A DNA stretch of 64,000 bases from Diphasiastrum complanatum (GCA_029204225.1 CM055114.1:12354455-12418454); one strand, 5' to 3'. Numbered from the stretch's first letter, positions 11,208-26,378 are shown. Notes: generated by a model from the letters alone, not told the origin. Made by a program: numbers and translations.

Positions 11208-12007
11208 ACTAAAGGCTGAAATGAGCTAAATCCTTGGTTTTCATTCAATTTGATCACAATTTTTTATCTAAATCTTGTGTAGATTGGATCTTAGCATCTA
11301 GTATTGATTCTAGAACTCAAAGTGAGTCAAATAAATTGGAGATTGGTGTTGTGTGACTTCATTTGCAGGTGTTTAGGTGTCTAAAACCAGAGGCAAAGTT
11401 GAATTCAATTCACATTACCAAGATAGCAAGTTTTGCTTGCTCCAAGCATTGATTTCTAAGCGAGTTTTGGAGGTGATTTCATAGAGGAGGCTTTCTAGCA
11501 TTCAAGGAGAGGGAAGATCAGAGTTTTGGGGACTCTTCAAGGCTGTTCTAAGGTGTAGTAGACACCTCCTAAAGTGATTTAGGTCCAGTCCAACCATTGC
11601 TTGACTTATGCACCAAATTAGATCAATTTTTCATCAATTTTGATCATTTTTTGCTTGTGATTGGATAGTAGATTGTGTTGCATCCTCATTAAGTTCCATT
11701 TAGATCTTTTACAAGTGATTTTGGAAGTATATTAGGTTGTTGAAATTCACTCTTGATCAGATCATTTGGAAGCTTTAATGTTCTTTATAGAAAGAGGGGC
11801 AATTCTACTAGTATTGTCTACTTCAATCAAGCAAGTGCATTGTTTCTAGTATTCTATGATTTGATTTTGTTAGAGATCATTCTTAGATCTTTATAGGAAG
11901 TCTATTACTGATATTTTCAGGTCCCTAAGAAGTGGGATAAGGTAGACCTTCAATCAAATCAATAGAAGTAACCTTCATTTGTGTCAAGTCCTTGATTAGG
12001 AGACTAG
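11208..12007 (+). other. Copia-2 untranslated leader
   Basis: About 800 bases between PBS and gag ATG with no ORF of note. No repeat or structural signal was seen. Confidence 0.7.
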
Positions 12008-15000
12008 ATGGCATCTATAAATGCATATCTTTTATTTACTAATGAAAGGCTCAACAAAACTAACTATTCCATATGGAAAGTTAGAATGGAATCTATCATG
12101 ATTATGCAAGATCTGATGGAAATTGTAAATGGTAAGGAGGGTGAACCTATTCATCCTCAAGAAAAAGCCAAATACATCAAGAGGTGCAATGTTGCACTAC
12201 ATTGCATAAAAATGAATGTTGCAAATGAAGTCTTAAGAGAGGTAGGAGATTTCACTTCAGCTCAATATGCTTGGGAGACTTTGCAAAAGGTCTATGAATC
12301 CAAGAACCAATCTAGAATGTTAGCTTTGAAGAATCAAATCTATAGAAGCTATCAAAAGAAAGGAGAGAGTGCACATACTTTTGTCCTAAGAGTAAAGGAA
12401 TTGAACAAAGAGCTAGCCTTTATAGGTGACCCTATCAAGGATGAAGAGCTTGTTCAACTCATATTGAATGGACTAAGCTTTGAATTTGACAATTTGGTTC
12501 AGGGATATGCAATTATGGGTAAGCTACCCATACTTGAAGAACTCCAAGGCACACTCATGGTCGAGGAATCAAGAAGGAGCCAAATGCAAGAGAGGATGGA
12601 TAGGCTTTCCATCCAAGGTGGAGATGACCAAGATCTCTTCACCAAAGGCAAAGGCAAGTCCAAAGGCAAAGGATCAACATTCAAGAAGTCTACAAAGCTT
12701 GAGGATCAAGAAGGACCCCCAAAGGCATCTCCATCAACCACCAAAGTCAAGAAGGACAAATCAAAGGTGAAGTGCTACTATTGTAGCAAGATGGGGCATT
12801 ATGCCTCGGAATGCCTCAAGAGGAAGCAAGATCAAAGCCAAGCCAACATGAGCAAAGAGGAGGAGGAGGAGAGTTCACATGAGGACTCTCTCATGATGTC
12901 CATATTTTCTTCAACAAGCTTCAAAGGAGAATATCCTTGGTGGATTGACTCGGGTGCTAGTTCACACATGACTAGTAAAAGGGAGTTTTTCTCTTCTCTC
13001 TTATCTTATGATGGACCTATAAAGTCTATCTATACAGCAAATGATGAAGCTTGTAAGATTGAAGGAGTTGGTAGCATTCCCCTTTGCTTAGGGTCTTCCA
13101 AAAAGATCAACATAGAAGGTGTTTTGTACATTCCTACAATAACAAAGAATCTACTAAGTGTTGGCCAAATGGTAGACAATGGTTTCAATGTTGACTTTGC
13201 TTCAAATGAATGTTTCATCAAGAAGAAGGGTAAGATAGTGGCTAAGGGCACTAGACTTGGCAAGCTTTATAAGTTGGATGCATTTGTGGATACTAATGTT
13301 GTCATGTTGGCCGAGAAGAGCAAGATATCTACCTTTACTTTATGGCACAAAAGACTTGGACATGTCAACTCGGGTTCCATGGAGGCTATGATCAAGGAGG
13401 AGTATGCTTTAGGCCTACCAAGGTCTATTGGGAAGGAAGACAAGGTTTGTGAAGCTTGTGCCTTATCCAAGGCACATAAGAAGGTGTTTCCTAACTCCAT
13501 CACAAAGTCATCTCATCCTCTTGAACTCATACACTCAGATGTGCACATTGCTAGCACCAAATCTAATGGAGGTTCATCCATGTTTTTAGCCTTCATTGAT
13601 GACTACTCAAGATATTGTTGGGTGTTCTTACTTTCCTTCAAGTCTCAAGTATTTGATACTTTTGTAAAGTTCAAGTTGTTTGTGGAAAAGCATCATAATC
13701 ATAGCATCAAGATTCTTAGAAGTGACAATGGTGGAGAATTCATCTCCAATGAGTTCAAGGCCTTTTGTGAGGAGGAAGGGATCAAGAAAGAGACTTCTTG
13801 TCCTTACACTCCTCAACAAAATGGAGTTGCTGAAAGAAGGAATAGAACATTATGTGAATGTTCTAAGGCTTTAAGATTAGATGCTTGTTTTCCCAAATCC
13901 TTTTGGGGTGAGTCTCTTGTATGTGCAAACTACTTGATGAATAGGGTGTCTTGCAAAGCAATTGAAGGCAAAACTCCTTATGAGATCTTGTATGGAAAGA
14001 AACCCAATCTTAATCACTTGAAAGTTTTTGGGTGTATATGTTATGTGCATGTGCCATTGGAAACAAGAACCAAGGACGATCCATCTTCCACAAGAGGGAT
14101 CATGCTTGGATATGCAAGCTCAAGCAAGGGCTACAAAGTCTATCTCCCATCCTTGAACAAATTTGTTGTTTCAAGGGATGTCATCTTTGATGAACATCAT
14201 ATGCATATGCTTGAAGAAGGCTCAAGTGCTCCAACAATCAAGAAGAAGATGGCCGAGGAGCAAGATCTTGGTTTTGAGGAGGAGCTCATGGAGGAGCAAG
14301 CACCAAACCCACCTATCACACCAAGGAGATCTTCAAGGGCAAAAGTGGAGCCATCAAGGCTCACATATCAAGGCAAAGGACAGCAAGTTGAGGGTATCTC
14401 ATCCACTTCTTATGCTTTATCTAGTTTTGAAGAACCGTCTAATGTTGAAGATGCATTGAACTCCAAAGAATGGCATAAAGCTATGTTGGATGAGTATGAT
14501 GCCTTGATTGAGAATGAAACTTGGTTGCTTGTTGAGAGACCTCAAAGGAATGTAATAGGATGCAAGTGGGTCTTCAAGCTTAAGTTGAATGCAAATGGGA
14601 GTGTTAACAAACATAAAGCAAGATTAGTTGCAAAAGGTTATGCTCAAGAGAGAGGGATAGACTATGAGGAAACTTTTGCACCCGTGGCCAAGATGGTCAC
14701 AATAAGACTAATCATTGCACTTGCATCACATTTTGGATGGATTATATGTCAAATGGATGTCTCTAATGCTTTCTTGAATGGTTTTTTGGAAGAGGATATC
14801 TATATGGAGCAGCCACAAGGGTTCATCAAGCATGGAATGGAGAACAAAGTATGCCATCTCCAAAGAAGCATCTATGGCTTGAAGCAAGCCTCGAGATCTT
14901 GGAATTCAAGACTACATTGCTATCTTATTTCACTTTCTTTTGTTCAAAGTGAATATGATCCCACTCTTTACATTAAGTTTGATGATGTTGGTATTGTACT

Positions 15001-15976
15001 TTTACTCATTTATGTAGATGACATCATCATTAGTGGAAATAGTGTTGATGGTATTGAAAAAATCAAGATAGATCTATCCTTAGAATTCAAGATGGTAGAT
15101 CTAGGGTGTCTTCACTTCATCTTAGGCATAGAAGTACTTAGAGGGTCTGATTTTATCTTTATAAGTCAAGTAAACTATGCTCAAAGTCTTTTGAAGAAGT
15201 TTAAGATGGAAGTATGCAAAAGTGTTGACACACCAATGGAGCAAGATGTAAAAGTGCCAAATGAAGATGATGAAAGATCCTTCATGGACATCACTTTGTT
15301 TAGGCAACTTATAGGTTCCTTAATGTGGATCACTATAACTAGACCAGATCTTAGCTTTAGTGTATGTAGGTTGAGCCAATCCATGCAAAAGCCATTGAAT
15401 ATCCATTGGAAAAAGGCTAAGAGGATTCTAAGATACATCTCGGGTACATTGGATTTTGGGATTCTATATAGAGGAGATGTGATTAACCTTCATGCATTTA
15501 GTGATTCAGATTTTGCAGGGGACAAGAGGGATAGGAAATCAACAAGTGCCTATTCAACTTTCATAGGAGAAGGTGTGGTTTCATGGCTTTCAAAAAAGCA
15601 AGAAACTATATCTCTATCTTCAACCGAGGCCGAGTACAAAGCTTTGACAACCACTACAAAGGAGGTACTTTGGATCAAGAGATTATTGGTGGAACTAAAG
15701 ATCATGGATTCAGAGGAGGCACCAATCATCTACAATGACAATATATCAGCCCAACACCTTGCATCTAACCCAATCTTCCATGCAAGATCTAAGCACATTG
15801 AGATATGCCATCACTTTGTGAGAGAAATGGTGCAAGCCAAGGAGATTGCTTTGGAGCATGTTCCAAGAAATGAATGTGTAGCTGATCTACTTACTAAACC
15901 ACTTCAAAAGACACCTTTTATGAAGTTCAGATCATCACTTGGAGTGATTAGTAAAGCAATGATTGAACCAAGCTAG
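12008..15976 (+). CDS. Copia-2 gag-pol polyprotein (intact)
   Basis: A 1322-aa uninterrupted polyprotein. The gag N-terminus (NYSIWKVRMES near residue 20) aligns with Copia-1, which supports the ATG at 12008. A CX2CX4HX4C knuckle (CYYCSKMGHYASEC) is at about 256-269 after a Lys/Ser-rich linker. The protease DSGASSH starts at about D314. Pre-integrase WHKRLGH follows, then integrase with HSD, RSDNGG and AERRN, all three acidic residues present. RT has YVDD at 1002-1005. RNase H has SDSDFAGD and SSTEAEY. The product would form particles and carry out reverse transcription and integration. No disabling change was seen. Copia-2 is 20 residues longer than Copia-1. Confidence 0.96.
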   Translation: MASINAYLLFTNERLNKTNYSIWKVRMESIMIMQDLMEIVNGKEGEPIHPQEKAKYIKRCNVALHCIKMNVANEVLREVGDFTSAQYAWETLQKVYESKNQSRMLALKNQIYRSYQKKGESAHTFVLRVKELNKELAFIGDPIKDEELVQLILNGLSFEFDNLVQGYAIMGKLPILEELQGTLMVEESRRSQMQERMDRLSIQGGDDQDLFTKGKGKSKGKGSTFKKSTKLEDQEGPPKASPSTTKVKKDKSKVKCYYCSKMGHYASECLKRKQDQSQANMSKEEEEESSHEDSLMMSIFSSTSFKGEYPWWIDSGASSHMTSKREFFSSLLSYDGPIKSIYTANDEACKIEGVGSIPLCLGSSKKINIEGVLYIPTITKNLLSVGQMVDNGFNVDFASNECFIKKKGKIVAKGTRLGKLYKLDAFVDTNVVMLAEKSKISTFTLWHKRLGHVNSGSMEAMIKEEYALGLPRSIGKEDKVCEACALSKAHKKVFPNSITKSSHPLELIHSDVHIASTKSNGGSSMFLAFIDDYSRYCWVFLLSFKSQVFDTFVKFKLFVEKHHNHSIKILRSDNGGEFISNEFKAFCEEEGIKKETSCPYTPQQNGVAERRNRTLCECSKALRLDACFPKSFWGESLVCANYLMNRVSCKAIEGKTPYEILYGKKPNLNHLKVFGCICYVHVPLETRTKDDPSSTRGIMLGYASSSKGYKVYLPSLNKFVVSRDVIFDEHHMHMLEEGSSAPTIKKKMAEEQDLGFEEELMEEQAPNPPITPRRSSRAKVEPSRLTYQGKGQQVEGISSTSYALSSFEEPSNVEDALNSKEWHKAMLDEYDALIENETWLLVERPQRNVIGCKWVFKLKLNANGSVNKHKARLVAKGYAQERGIDYEETFAPVAKMVTIRLIIALASHFGWIICQMDVSNAFLNGFLEEDIYMEQPQGFIKHGMENKVCHLQRSIYGLKQASRSWNSRLHCYLISLSFVQSEYDPTLYIKFDDVGIVLLLIYVDDIIISGNSVDGIEKIKIDLSLEFKMVDLGCLHFILGIEVLRGSDFIFISQVNYAQSLLKKFKMEVCKSVDTPMEQDVKVPNEDDERSFMDITLFRQLIGSLMWITITRPDLSFSVCRLSQSMQKPLNIHWKKAKRILRYISGTLDFGILYRGDVINLHAFSDSDFAGDKRDRKSTSAYSTFIGEGVVSWLSKKQETISLSSTEAEYKALTTTTKEVLWIKRLLVELKIMDSEEAPIIYNDNISAQHLASNPIFHARSKHIEICHHFVREMVQAKEIALEHVPRNECVADLLTKPLQKTPFMKFRSSLGVISKAMIEPS

Positions 15977-15981
15977 ATAGT

Positions 15982-15990
15982 GAGGAGGAG
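15982..15990 (+). other. Copia-2 polypurine tract
   Basis: GAGGAGGAG directly before the 3' LTR. Confidence 0.85.
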
Positions 15991-16672
15991 TGTTAAAAAT
16001 TCACAATTCTAGCTTGACTAGTTTTGGTCATATGACTTGTAAATAGTTAGATGGTCATGATGTGGCTTGTCACACGTGCCAAATAGCATAGGATTCCATT
16101 CATAAGGATGCTCTCAAGTAGACCTAAGTGTTAGAACATTTGGAATGAGTCCAAATTATGCTTAGATACAAGGGAGAAAAAATAGGAGCTATTTTTGGTA
16201 ATTTTTGCATTGTTGAGGGATCTCCAAGATTCCAACCCTAACTTGGTAGGGATGAAAGATCCACCAAAATTAGCATTAGGGATAGGTTTAGGGCTACTCA
16301 TACCTGCCCAAAATCGTGATGGATCATGTATATATAGGTGATGATATCTCACCAAAATCAATCAAGCAATTTCATGATTTTTCTCTCATAATGGTGCAAT
16401 TGCTCTCTATGTTCATAATTGTTTGAGTACTTGTGATTACTAATGATTATAGGATTGAATGTAGGTCTGGTGTACAGTACTCAGACTGTGGGAGGCCGTA
16501 CTTTCACACGTGTGAAGCCTTCTTTAAGGATTTGGGCCATTTAGTGAGGTTCAAGCATAGATTTTTGATGGATTTTGATGGTTCAACTTGTGCTAATCTT
16601 ATGAAATCATAATCTATTGTTTCCCTCATCATTTCAAGTGTTTTAGGATCCTTATTTGCTGTAATTTTTACA
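15991..16672 (+). repeat. Copia-2 3' LTR
   Basis: 682 bp, same termini as the 5' copy. Differences seen by eye: g to a in TATGGCTTG/TATGACTTG, c to a in GAACCTTTG/GAACATTTG, c to t in TTCTTCAAG/TTCTTTAAG, and t to c in GGTTTAAC/GGTTCAAC. The palindrome TTCACACGTGTGAA is kept at 16503-16516. Confidence 0.96.
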
Positions 16673-19939
<3,267 letters not shown>

Positions 19940-19942
<3 letters not shown>

Positions 19943-20145
19943 GCTCTCCCTCTCTGTTGTAAAGCTACTTTTACAAGTTTACTTCCGGCACTATTGATGC
20001 CAGCATTGTTTCTGGCGCCAGCAGCGCCACTGCTGCTCCCAGATCCATCGGCATCGGCGTCGCCCCCGGCACCATTGTGACTAGAATCCAGCCGGCGCCA
20101 AGTTCCTATGGCTGAAAATATTTGATCGGTTCTAACGAAGGTAAA
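19940..20145. other. Short GC-rich linker
   Basis: About 200 bp, distinctly richer in GC at 19985-20095 (GGCGCCAGCAGCGCC-type sequence) than its surroundings. No frame or motif identified. It separates the CT array from the Copia-B1 relic and may belong to neither. Confidence 0.35.
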
Positions 20146-20545
20146 CGAATCAAAGCATTGGGGTTAGATAATGGGAGAGAGTACATCGCCAACAAATTCA
20201 AGGACTATTGCCTTAACAACGACATTGAATAACAATATATCACTTCCTATTCACCTCAATAAAATGGCCTTGCTGAGAGAAAGAACAAAACCTTAGTTGA
20301 ATCGGCAAAGTGCATGTTATCACATGCGACACTTCCGAAGTGCTTCTGGGCTGAAGCTGTTTCAACAACAACCTATATTCAGAACAGATGTCCTACTAAA
20401 GGCCTCTTAGACAAAACACCATTCGAAGTTTGGATAGGTACCAAACCTTCTTTATCAAACTTACGAGTTTTTGGATGTACTGCTTTTGCATAGATTCCTC
20501 GTGATCTCAGGAAGAAGCTCGACTTCCAGAGTATCAAATGTGTTT

Positions 20546-20699
20546 TCATCAGCTACACTACTTCAGATCAAGCCTACAAGTTGTTCTATCCTATTGAGTC
20601 AAAGTTATTCACTAGCCGGGATTCATCAGCTACACTACTTCAGATCAAGCCTACAAGTTGTTCTATCCTATCGAGTCAAAGTTATTCACTAGCCGGGAT
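20546..20699 (+). repeat. 77-bp tandem duplication inside Copia-B1 pol
   Basis: Unit 20546-20622 is repeated at 20623-20699 with one mismatch (CCTATTGAG against CCTATCGAG). Seventy-seven is not a multiple of three, so the duplication shifts the pol frame. The near-identity shows it arose well after the element began to decay. Confidence 0.95.
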
Positions 20700-22584
20700 G
20701 TCATCTTCATCGAAGATCAATTTCAAGACCTCAAAGGAAAGGGTAGTTCCCATGTAGCCGACCTATCAGATTCTCCTGATGCATTAAGCTTTTCAGTTCC
20801 TCAGTCGATTATTCCTATTGAAAGCTCTTCTACTCTTGACGAATAACAAATCAATGACGAATCAAAAGATGATGATGTTGTAGATCAACAACTACAATAT
20901 GATGAAAATAATCAACTTCTTGTATTACCCAGAAGATCATCAAGGACTAGCAGACCACCAAAGATGTATATCGACGTGTCTGTAGCTTATCTTATTCAGG
21001 AACCAACGTCTGTCCAAGAGGCACTAAATCAACCTGATTCAGATCTCTGAAAAAAAGCTATGGATAAAGAGTGTTCATCTCTTATCAAGAACCGGACGTG
21101 GATGATTGTCGAATTACCTGCCAGCAGAAATGTAGTTGATTGCAAATGGATTTTCAAAGTCAAATACAATGCAGATGGAAGCATCAACAGAAGAAAGACA
21201 CGACTTGTAACCAGAGGATTTTCTTAGGTATACAACGTCGATTACACTGAGACTTTCAGTCCAGTAGTCAAGCATTCTTCTATTCAACTTTTGCTATCAT
21301 TTGTTGCTGCAGCAGATTTAGAAATACATTAAATGGATGTACAGACAACGTATCTCAATGGAATTATAGAAGAAGACATTTACATGGTGCAATCTGAAGA
21401 TTATATTATTGAGGGTAAACGCAATCATGTGTGTAAACTCCATACAACACTTTATGGCTTGAAGGAATCTGCTCGAGCATGGTTTCAAAGAATTAATACT
21501 TTTCTTATTAATCACGACTATACACCTAGCTATTCATATTCAAATGTTTATTTCAAAGCAGTGCAGCAGTCCTTTATCATTATCACTTTTTACTTGGATG
21601 ATACATTGCCTTTTAGCAACAATACCGATCTGATAAAAGAGGCCAAGACAATGCTATCTTCCAAATTCGACATGACCGATCTAGGTGAAGCTCATTTCTG
21701 CCTTGGTATTCAAATCCACAGAGACAGAAAACAGAAGTTGATTTACATTACAAAACAGAGGTACATCTACAAAATGTTAGTTAGATATAATCTGATGAAT
21801 TGCAAGTTAGCTCTCTCACCAATGAAACCAGACTCAAATTGTCAAAGGACCAGTGTCCCCAAACATTTTATGAAAAGCAGCAGATGCGTGAGTATCCTTA
21901 CCATTCTATTATAGGATCTCTTATGTACGTCATGATCAGTACAAGGACAGACATAGCTTTTGCAGTCAGCTCTCTCAGTCAGTTTATGACTAACCCTAGT
22001 ATAACACATTGGAAGGCTCTTATCAGATTCATGAGATATCTTCGAGCTACTATGGACTTTTGCATTTGTTATAGAGTAGTCGGCAATGACAAACTCAATT
22101 TACTCAGTGGTTACACAAATGCAAGTTGGGTAGGAGATGTAGACACTAGTAAATCTACTTTCAAATTTACGTTCTTCCTCAACAATGGTCCAGTTTCTTG
22201 GAACAGTCGTAAGCAATCTTCAATAGCTCTATCTTCCACTGAATCAGAGTATATCGCAGCCTCTCAAGCTACAAGGAAGGAATTTGGTTGAGAAACTTAC
22301 TCTCAGACATCGGTCTAAACCAATATGCTCCGACGACATTATTTTGTGATAATCAAAGTGCCATTGCTTTATCAGCCAACCCTAGATTTCATTCTAGGAG
22401 TAAGCATATTGAACTGAAGTAACATTTTGTCAGAAGCAAAGTTTTCAATGAAGATGTCAAATTGCAGTACTGTAGAACACAAGATATGATAGCAGATGTT
22501 TTTATCAAAGCATTAAGTTTGGATACACATAGAAGATTATGTGTAGAACTAAGTTTGAAGGTCAAGGCATTCAAGGATTCAGAT

Positions 22585-22594
22585 TAAGGGGGCG
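22585..22594 (+). other. Copia-B1 polypurine tract
   Basis: TTAAGGGGGCG before the LTR edge TGTTGGAT. The same junction recurs at 25753-25770 (B2) and, diverged, at 48370-48390 (Copia-5). Confidence 0.75.
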
Positions 22595-23690
22595 TGTTGG
22601 ATTATTCTCCTTCTTACTAATCACCTGATCGGTTTTAATCTTCATCCATTATTTATCCAATTTTGCAGTTTTTCCCATGTCTTTATACAGTCTGCAAGTT
22701 TACAAGTGCTTTTACGCAGTCTGCAAAAATACACGGAGTTTGAAACAATGTCACCTTTCTCGCCTGTCAGGAATCTCATGTAAAAATGTAGTGTCATTTT
22801 TTTGCATTTTTCGCCTGTCAAGAATCTCGTGTAAAATCACAATGTCGCATTTTTTGCTTTTTCCAAAGAGCCTCAAATGTTAAGGAAATGACTCTGGCAA
22901 AGTTTGGGACAACCCTAAATGAGATTTAAGAGCACTATCATTTTTCGCAAAATCCCGACACTATCGCCTTTTGCGACAGTGTCGCCTGTGGCCGTTTTAG
23001 TTCATTTCTGTAGAGCTACAGTTTTGGTTTATTTATGCAAGATAGAACGTTTACGACCAATTTCACTGCATATCAGCAATCAATGACAAGGAACCGGATG
23101 GATGCCAGCGGATCACCAGCCAACTGGCAATCGCAATTGACGACCTAATTTCTTAGTATAAATAGCTATTCACATTCATACATTTTTAATAATCAAAATA
23201 TCAGAAGAAGCATTTGAATAGTTAGCTCTCTCTCTCAAGCCTACGAGCTTGAACACTCATGAGCATTCTAGCTCACTTCTTAGAGTTGTTTTAAAGATTG
23301 CTATTGCGCTACTACTTATTAGCATTGCGTATAAATTCAGACTTTCATTTTAGCCGCTCAGAGATAGCATAGAGTACGCGGCTTCGATCCTCAACTTATT
23401 GTACTCATTTACTTTTGTTTTGTTTTGAATCAATACTATTCTTTATTGCGTTGAGCTTCCTCTCGGAATGTATGCATTTTTCAGGAGTTCTTCGCGACTA
23501 ATTATTTATTTGATAATTTTTTATGCTTAATTGTTTGGCTACATAATCATTGTAGTACTGGCGATTTCAAAGTGAGTTACTATAAGTTCAAACATGATTT
23601 CTATCACTATCGTTTTGTTTGAAATTGATAGGCGTAGTCATGCATTGGAAAGATGAAGATAGTTCATTCCGCCATGCACGAATTTTTTTT
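22595..23690 (+). repeat. Copia-B1 3' LTR (left edge firm, right edge unknown)
   Basis: Starts TGTTGGATTATTC right after the purine tract. A TATAAATAG box lies at 23157-23165, followed by CT-rich and pyrimidine-rich sequence typical of R/U5. U3 contains repeated short words such as TTTTTCGC and GCCTGTCA(G/A)GAATCTC. No partner LTR or target duplication was found, so the right edge is only a guess placed before the B2 pol fragment. Confidence 0.65.
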
Positions 23691-23699
23691 TTTTGCTAG

Positions 23700-25763
23700 A
23701 CCTATCTTCCATAACACCACTTTCCAATAGGACAGGCTCTAAGACTTCTGTGAAGAACCTAAGAGTGTTCGGATGCGTTGTCTACGCACAGATCCCGAAA
23801 GACACGAGGAAGAAATTTGACTTCCAAGGTCTGAAGAGCATCCTGATTGGATATACTTCATCTGATAACATATACAAGTTGTATGATCCCAATACCCAGC
23901 AAGTCTTGTACAACCGAGATATAGTCTTTATCGAGGATCAGTTCGTCGACATCAAAGACAAGGATATTGTTCTAGGAGAATCTTCATCACCTGCCATTGA
24001 CACAACAATCAGAGCTTTGGACTCAAGCGTGTCCATTGTTGACCCACTATTTGACAACGAATCAGACGAAGACATTGCTGCTACCCAACAACAAGTCCTA
24101 GGGGTGATTCATCAGTCGATTCCTCCCAAAAGATTAAGCTGAGTGCGCACACAGCCCACAAGGTATACTCATGAGTCTGCATGTCTCTTGATACAAGAAC
24201 CGACAACAGTCGAAGAGGCAATCAACCAACCAGAATTTGATCTCTAGAGAGAAGCTATGGACAGAGAGTATTCATCTTTGATAAAGAACCAGACATGGTC
24301 ACTAGTCGAAGCTCCTATTGGTTGCAATATCATTGATTGCAAATGGATCCTCAAGATCAAATACAATGCCAATGGAGCAATTGATCGAAGGAAGGCAATA
24401 CTGGTAGCATGAGGATTCACTCAAATTTCCAATGTCAACTTTAGTGAGACTTTTAGTCCAGTAGTCAAGCATTTGTTGATCCAAGCCCTCTTGTCATATG
24501 CTGCAGCTGCTGACCTCAAAGTGCATCAACTTTATGTGCAAACAACCTATCTGAATGGAGTTATACAAGAAGACATCTACATGATCCATCCCGAAGGATA
24601 CGTTCTAGAAGGTATGAAGAATCATGTCTATAAACTCCATAAAGCACTCTACGGCTTGAAAAGTCTGCCAAAACTGGATCAACACATTCTTCATCGGACA
24701 AGGTCTCCAACCAAGCATTGTTGATTGCAATGTCTATTCCAAGTCGGTGCAACAATCTTTCATTATCATCACCTTATACGTGGATGGTATGTTGCTTTTC
24801 AACAACAATACCAATTTGGCTAAGGATTCTAAGTATATGCTATTTTTAGAGTTAGACATAATTGATCTGGACGAAGCTCACTTCTCTCTCAACATTCAGA
24901 TCCACATAGATAGAGTGAGACGACTGATTTATATCACTCAACAAAGGTATCTTCACAATCTAATGAATTGTAAATTAGCTACTCATCAATGGATCCAGAC
25001 CTGCGTTTGTCAAAGGACCAATGTCCCTAGACCAAGTAGGAAGAGGAGCAGATGAGAGAGTATCCTTATCGATCAACACTTGGATATTTCATTTATGCAA
25101 TGGTCTGTACAAGACCAGACATCTCTTTTGCAGTAAGTTCACTCAGCCAATATGTGGCTAATCTTGGCATTATCCATTGGAAGGCTCTCATAAGAGTCAT
25201 GAGGTATATTCGAGCTACCATGGACCAATGCATCTGCTGTGGAGAAGTCAGCAACGACAATCTTTATCAGCTCAATGGATATACTGATGCAAGTTGGGGA
25301 GGAGATGTAGACAATCATAAGTCCACATCTGGATTTACATTCTTCTTCAACGGTGGTCCTATCTCATGGAACAGTTGTAAGCAAACCTCTATCGCTCTTT
25401 CTTCTACAGAAACAGAATACATTGCTGCTTCTCAATCTATTAAAAAAGCATTTTGGTTGAGAAATTTACTGTCAGATATTAATCTGTATTAGTACAACCC
25501 CACAATTTTATTATGTGATAATCAGAGTGCTATTGCCTTATCGGCCGACCCTAGATTTCACTCTAGGAGTAAGCACATTGAAATCAGATATCACTACATC
25601 AGGGGTAAGGTTCTCAACAAGGAGGTGAGCTTAACGTACTGTAGAACGTAGGACATGGTTGCAGATATATTCACAAAGGCATTAATTGTTAATGCATACA
25701 ACAAGTTTTGTGCATTGCTTAGTCTAAAGATCAAGGCATTCACGGATCCAAGTTAAGGGGGGG
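23700..25763 (+). pseudogene. Copia-B2 relic: pol fragment with mutated RT active site
   Basis: A second, diverged copy of the B1 lineage. It enters pol late, at the integrase C-terminal region (NLRVFGC near 23757; NRDIVFIEDQF near 23917), then RT (FSETFSPVVKH near 24445; QTTYLNG near 24540) and RNase H (DASWGGDVDNHKST near 25285; ALSSTETEY near 25405). The RT box reads YVDG near 24780, so a catalytic Asp of the usual YVDD is lost. Several stops and frameshifts are present (for example near 24140, 24247, 24412, 24722 and 25492). Integrase catalytic residues, gag, protease and 5' LTR are missing. Confidence 0.9.
25753..25763 (+). other. Copia-B2 polypurine tract
   Basis: TTAAGGGGGGG immediately before TGTTGGAT, the LTR start. 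Confidence 0.75.
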
Positions 25764-26370
25764 TGTTGGATTTATCTCTTTTGCTCTCCTAAATCCTATG
25801 TTAATCTGCCTCCATTCATGCTGCTGCATTTCTACTCATGTTGTCGCACAGTCTGCATATTTACATGTCAAATAAGACAGATGAACAAAATGCGACTGTT
25901 TGCATAAATACAAGTAAATTTTCACAAGTGAAAAAGACGACACTGTCCTACAAATGCAATAGGTGCCCTTATAGAAAAGCGAAGACACCTTGTAAATCAA
26001 ATCTTAAGACATTTGTCAGAGTGTCGCATTTTTTGCATCTTCACCAATGTTCATTTCAATGAAGGCTGACGTCGCGGCCTTCTCACGCTCATCCTACACA
26101 ACTGTGCAAACAGATTTGACAACGACAGCAGCCACCCACGATCTCCCACATACAACACATCCACTTTGTACTTTTTTCATCTGCACACCTGTAAAAATAT
26201 GTATATATTGAATACCATCTGCATATTTTGCATCAATCAAGTGAGAACTTAGATGAAAAATAAGCAACAAGCATTATAACATCAGAAGCTTATCAGAGAT
26301 AGATGAAGTAGATGCTTTTGTGCATTGATTTTTTGTATTGTCAGTAGAAAGGTTCATTTCTTTTACAGAT
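25764..26370 (+). repeat. Copia-B2 3' LTR, partial
   Basis: Begins TGTTGGATTTATC after the purine tract. It shares short words with the B1 LTR (for example CAGTCTGCA(A/T)(A/G)TTTACA) but is clearly diverged. The right edge is not defined; it stops somewhere before the integrase scrap at 26379. Confidence 0.55.
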
Positions 26371-26378
26371 TGGATTAG

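Larger units (their letters stand above)
10515..16672 (+). mobile_element. Copia-2: complete, apparently intact Ty1/Copia retrotransposon
   Basis: A full-length 6158-bp element on the plus strand with 682-bp LTRs (10515-11196 and 15991-16672), a Met-type PBS, a purine tract and one uninterrupted gag-pol frame. By eye the LTRs differ at four positions (about 0.6%), so the insertion is recent but older than Copia-1. The flanking five bases are ATGTA (10510-10514) and CTGTA (16673-16677), a target duplication with one mismatch that fits one later mutation. Gag and pol resemble Copia-1 along their length, but the LTR sequences do not align. Confidence 0.95.
20146..22594 (+). pseudogene. Copia-B1 relic: integrase to RNase H, many stops
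   Basis: The 3' part of a Copia pol gene, starting inside the integrase core. DNGREY near 20165 marks the second acidic residue and AERKN near 20275 the catalytic Glu. It continues through the integrase C-terminal region (VFGC, FTSRDVIF), RT (VDYTETFSPVVKHSS; active site YLDD near 21592) and RNase H (SWVGDVDTSKST; ALSSTESEY near 22240). It ends at a purine tract and LTR edge. Gag, protease and the 5' LTR are absent. Stops lie near 20229, 20262, 20493, 21048, 21224 and 21330, with a frameshift near 22280. Most stops sit where related elements have Gln or Trp. It is the same lineage as B2 and Copia-5. Confidence 0.92.
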
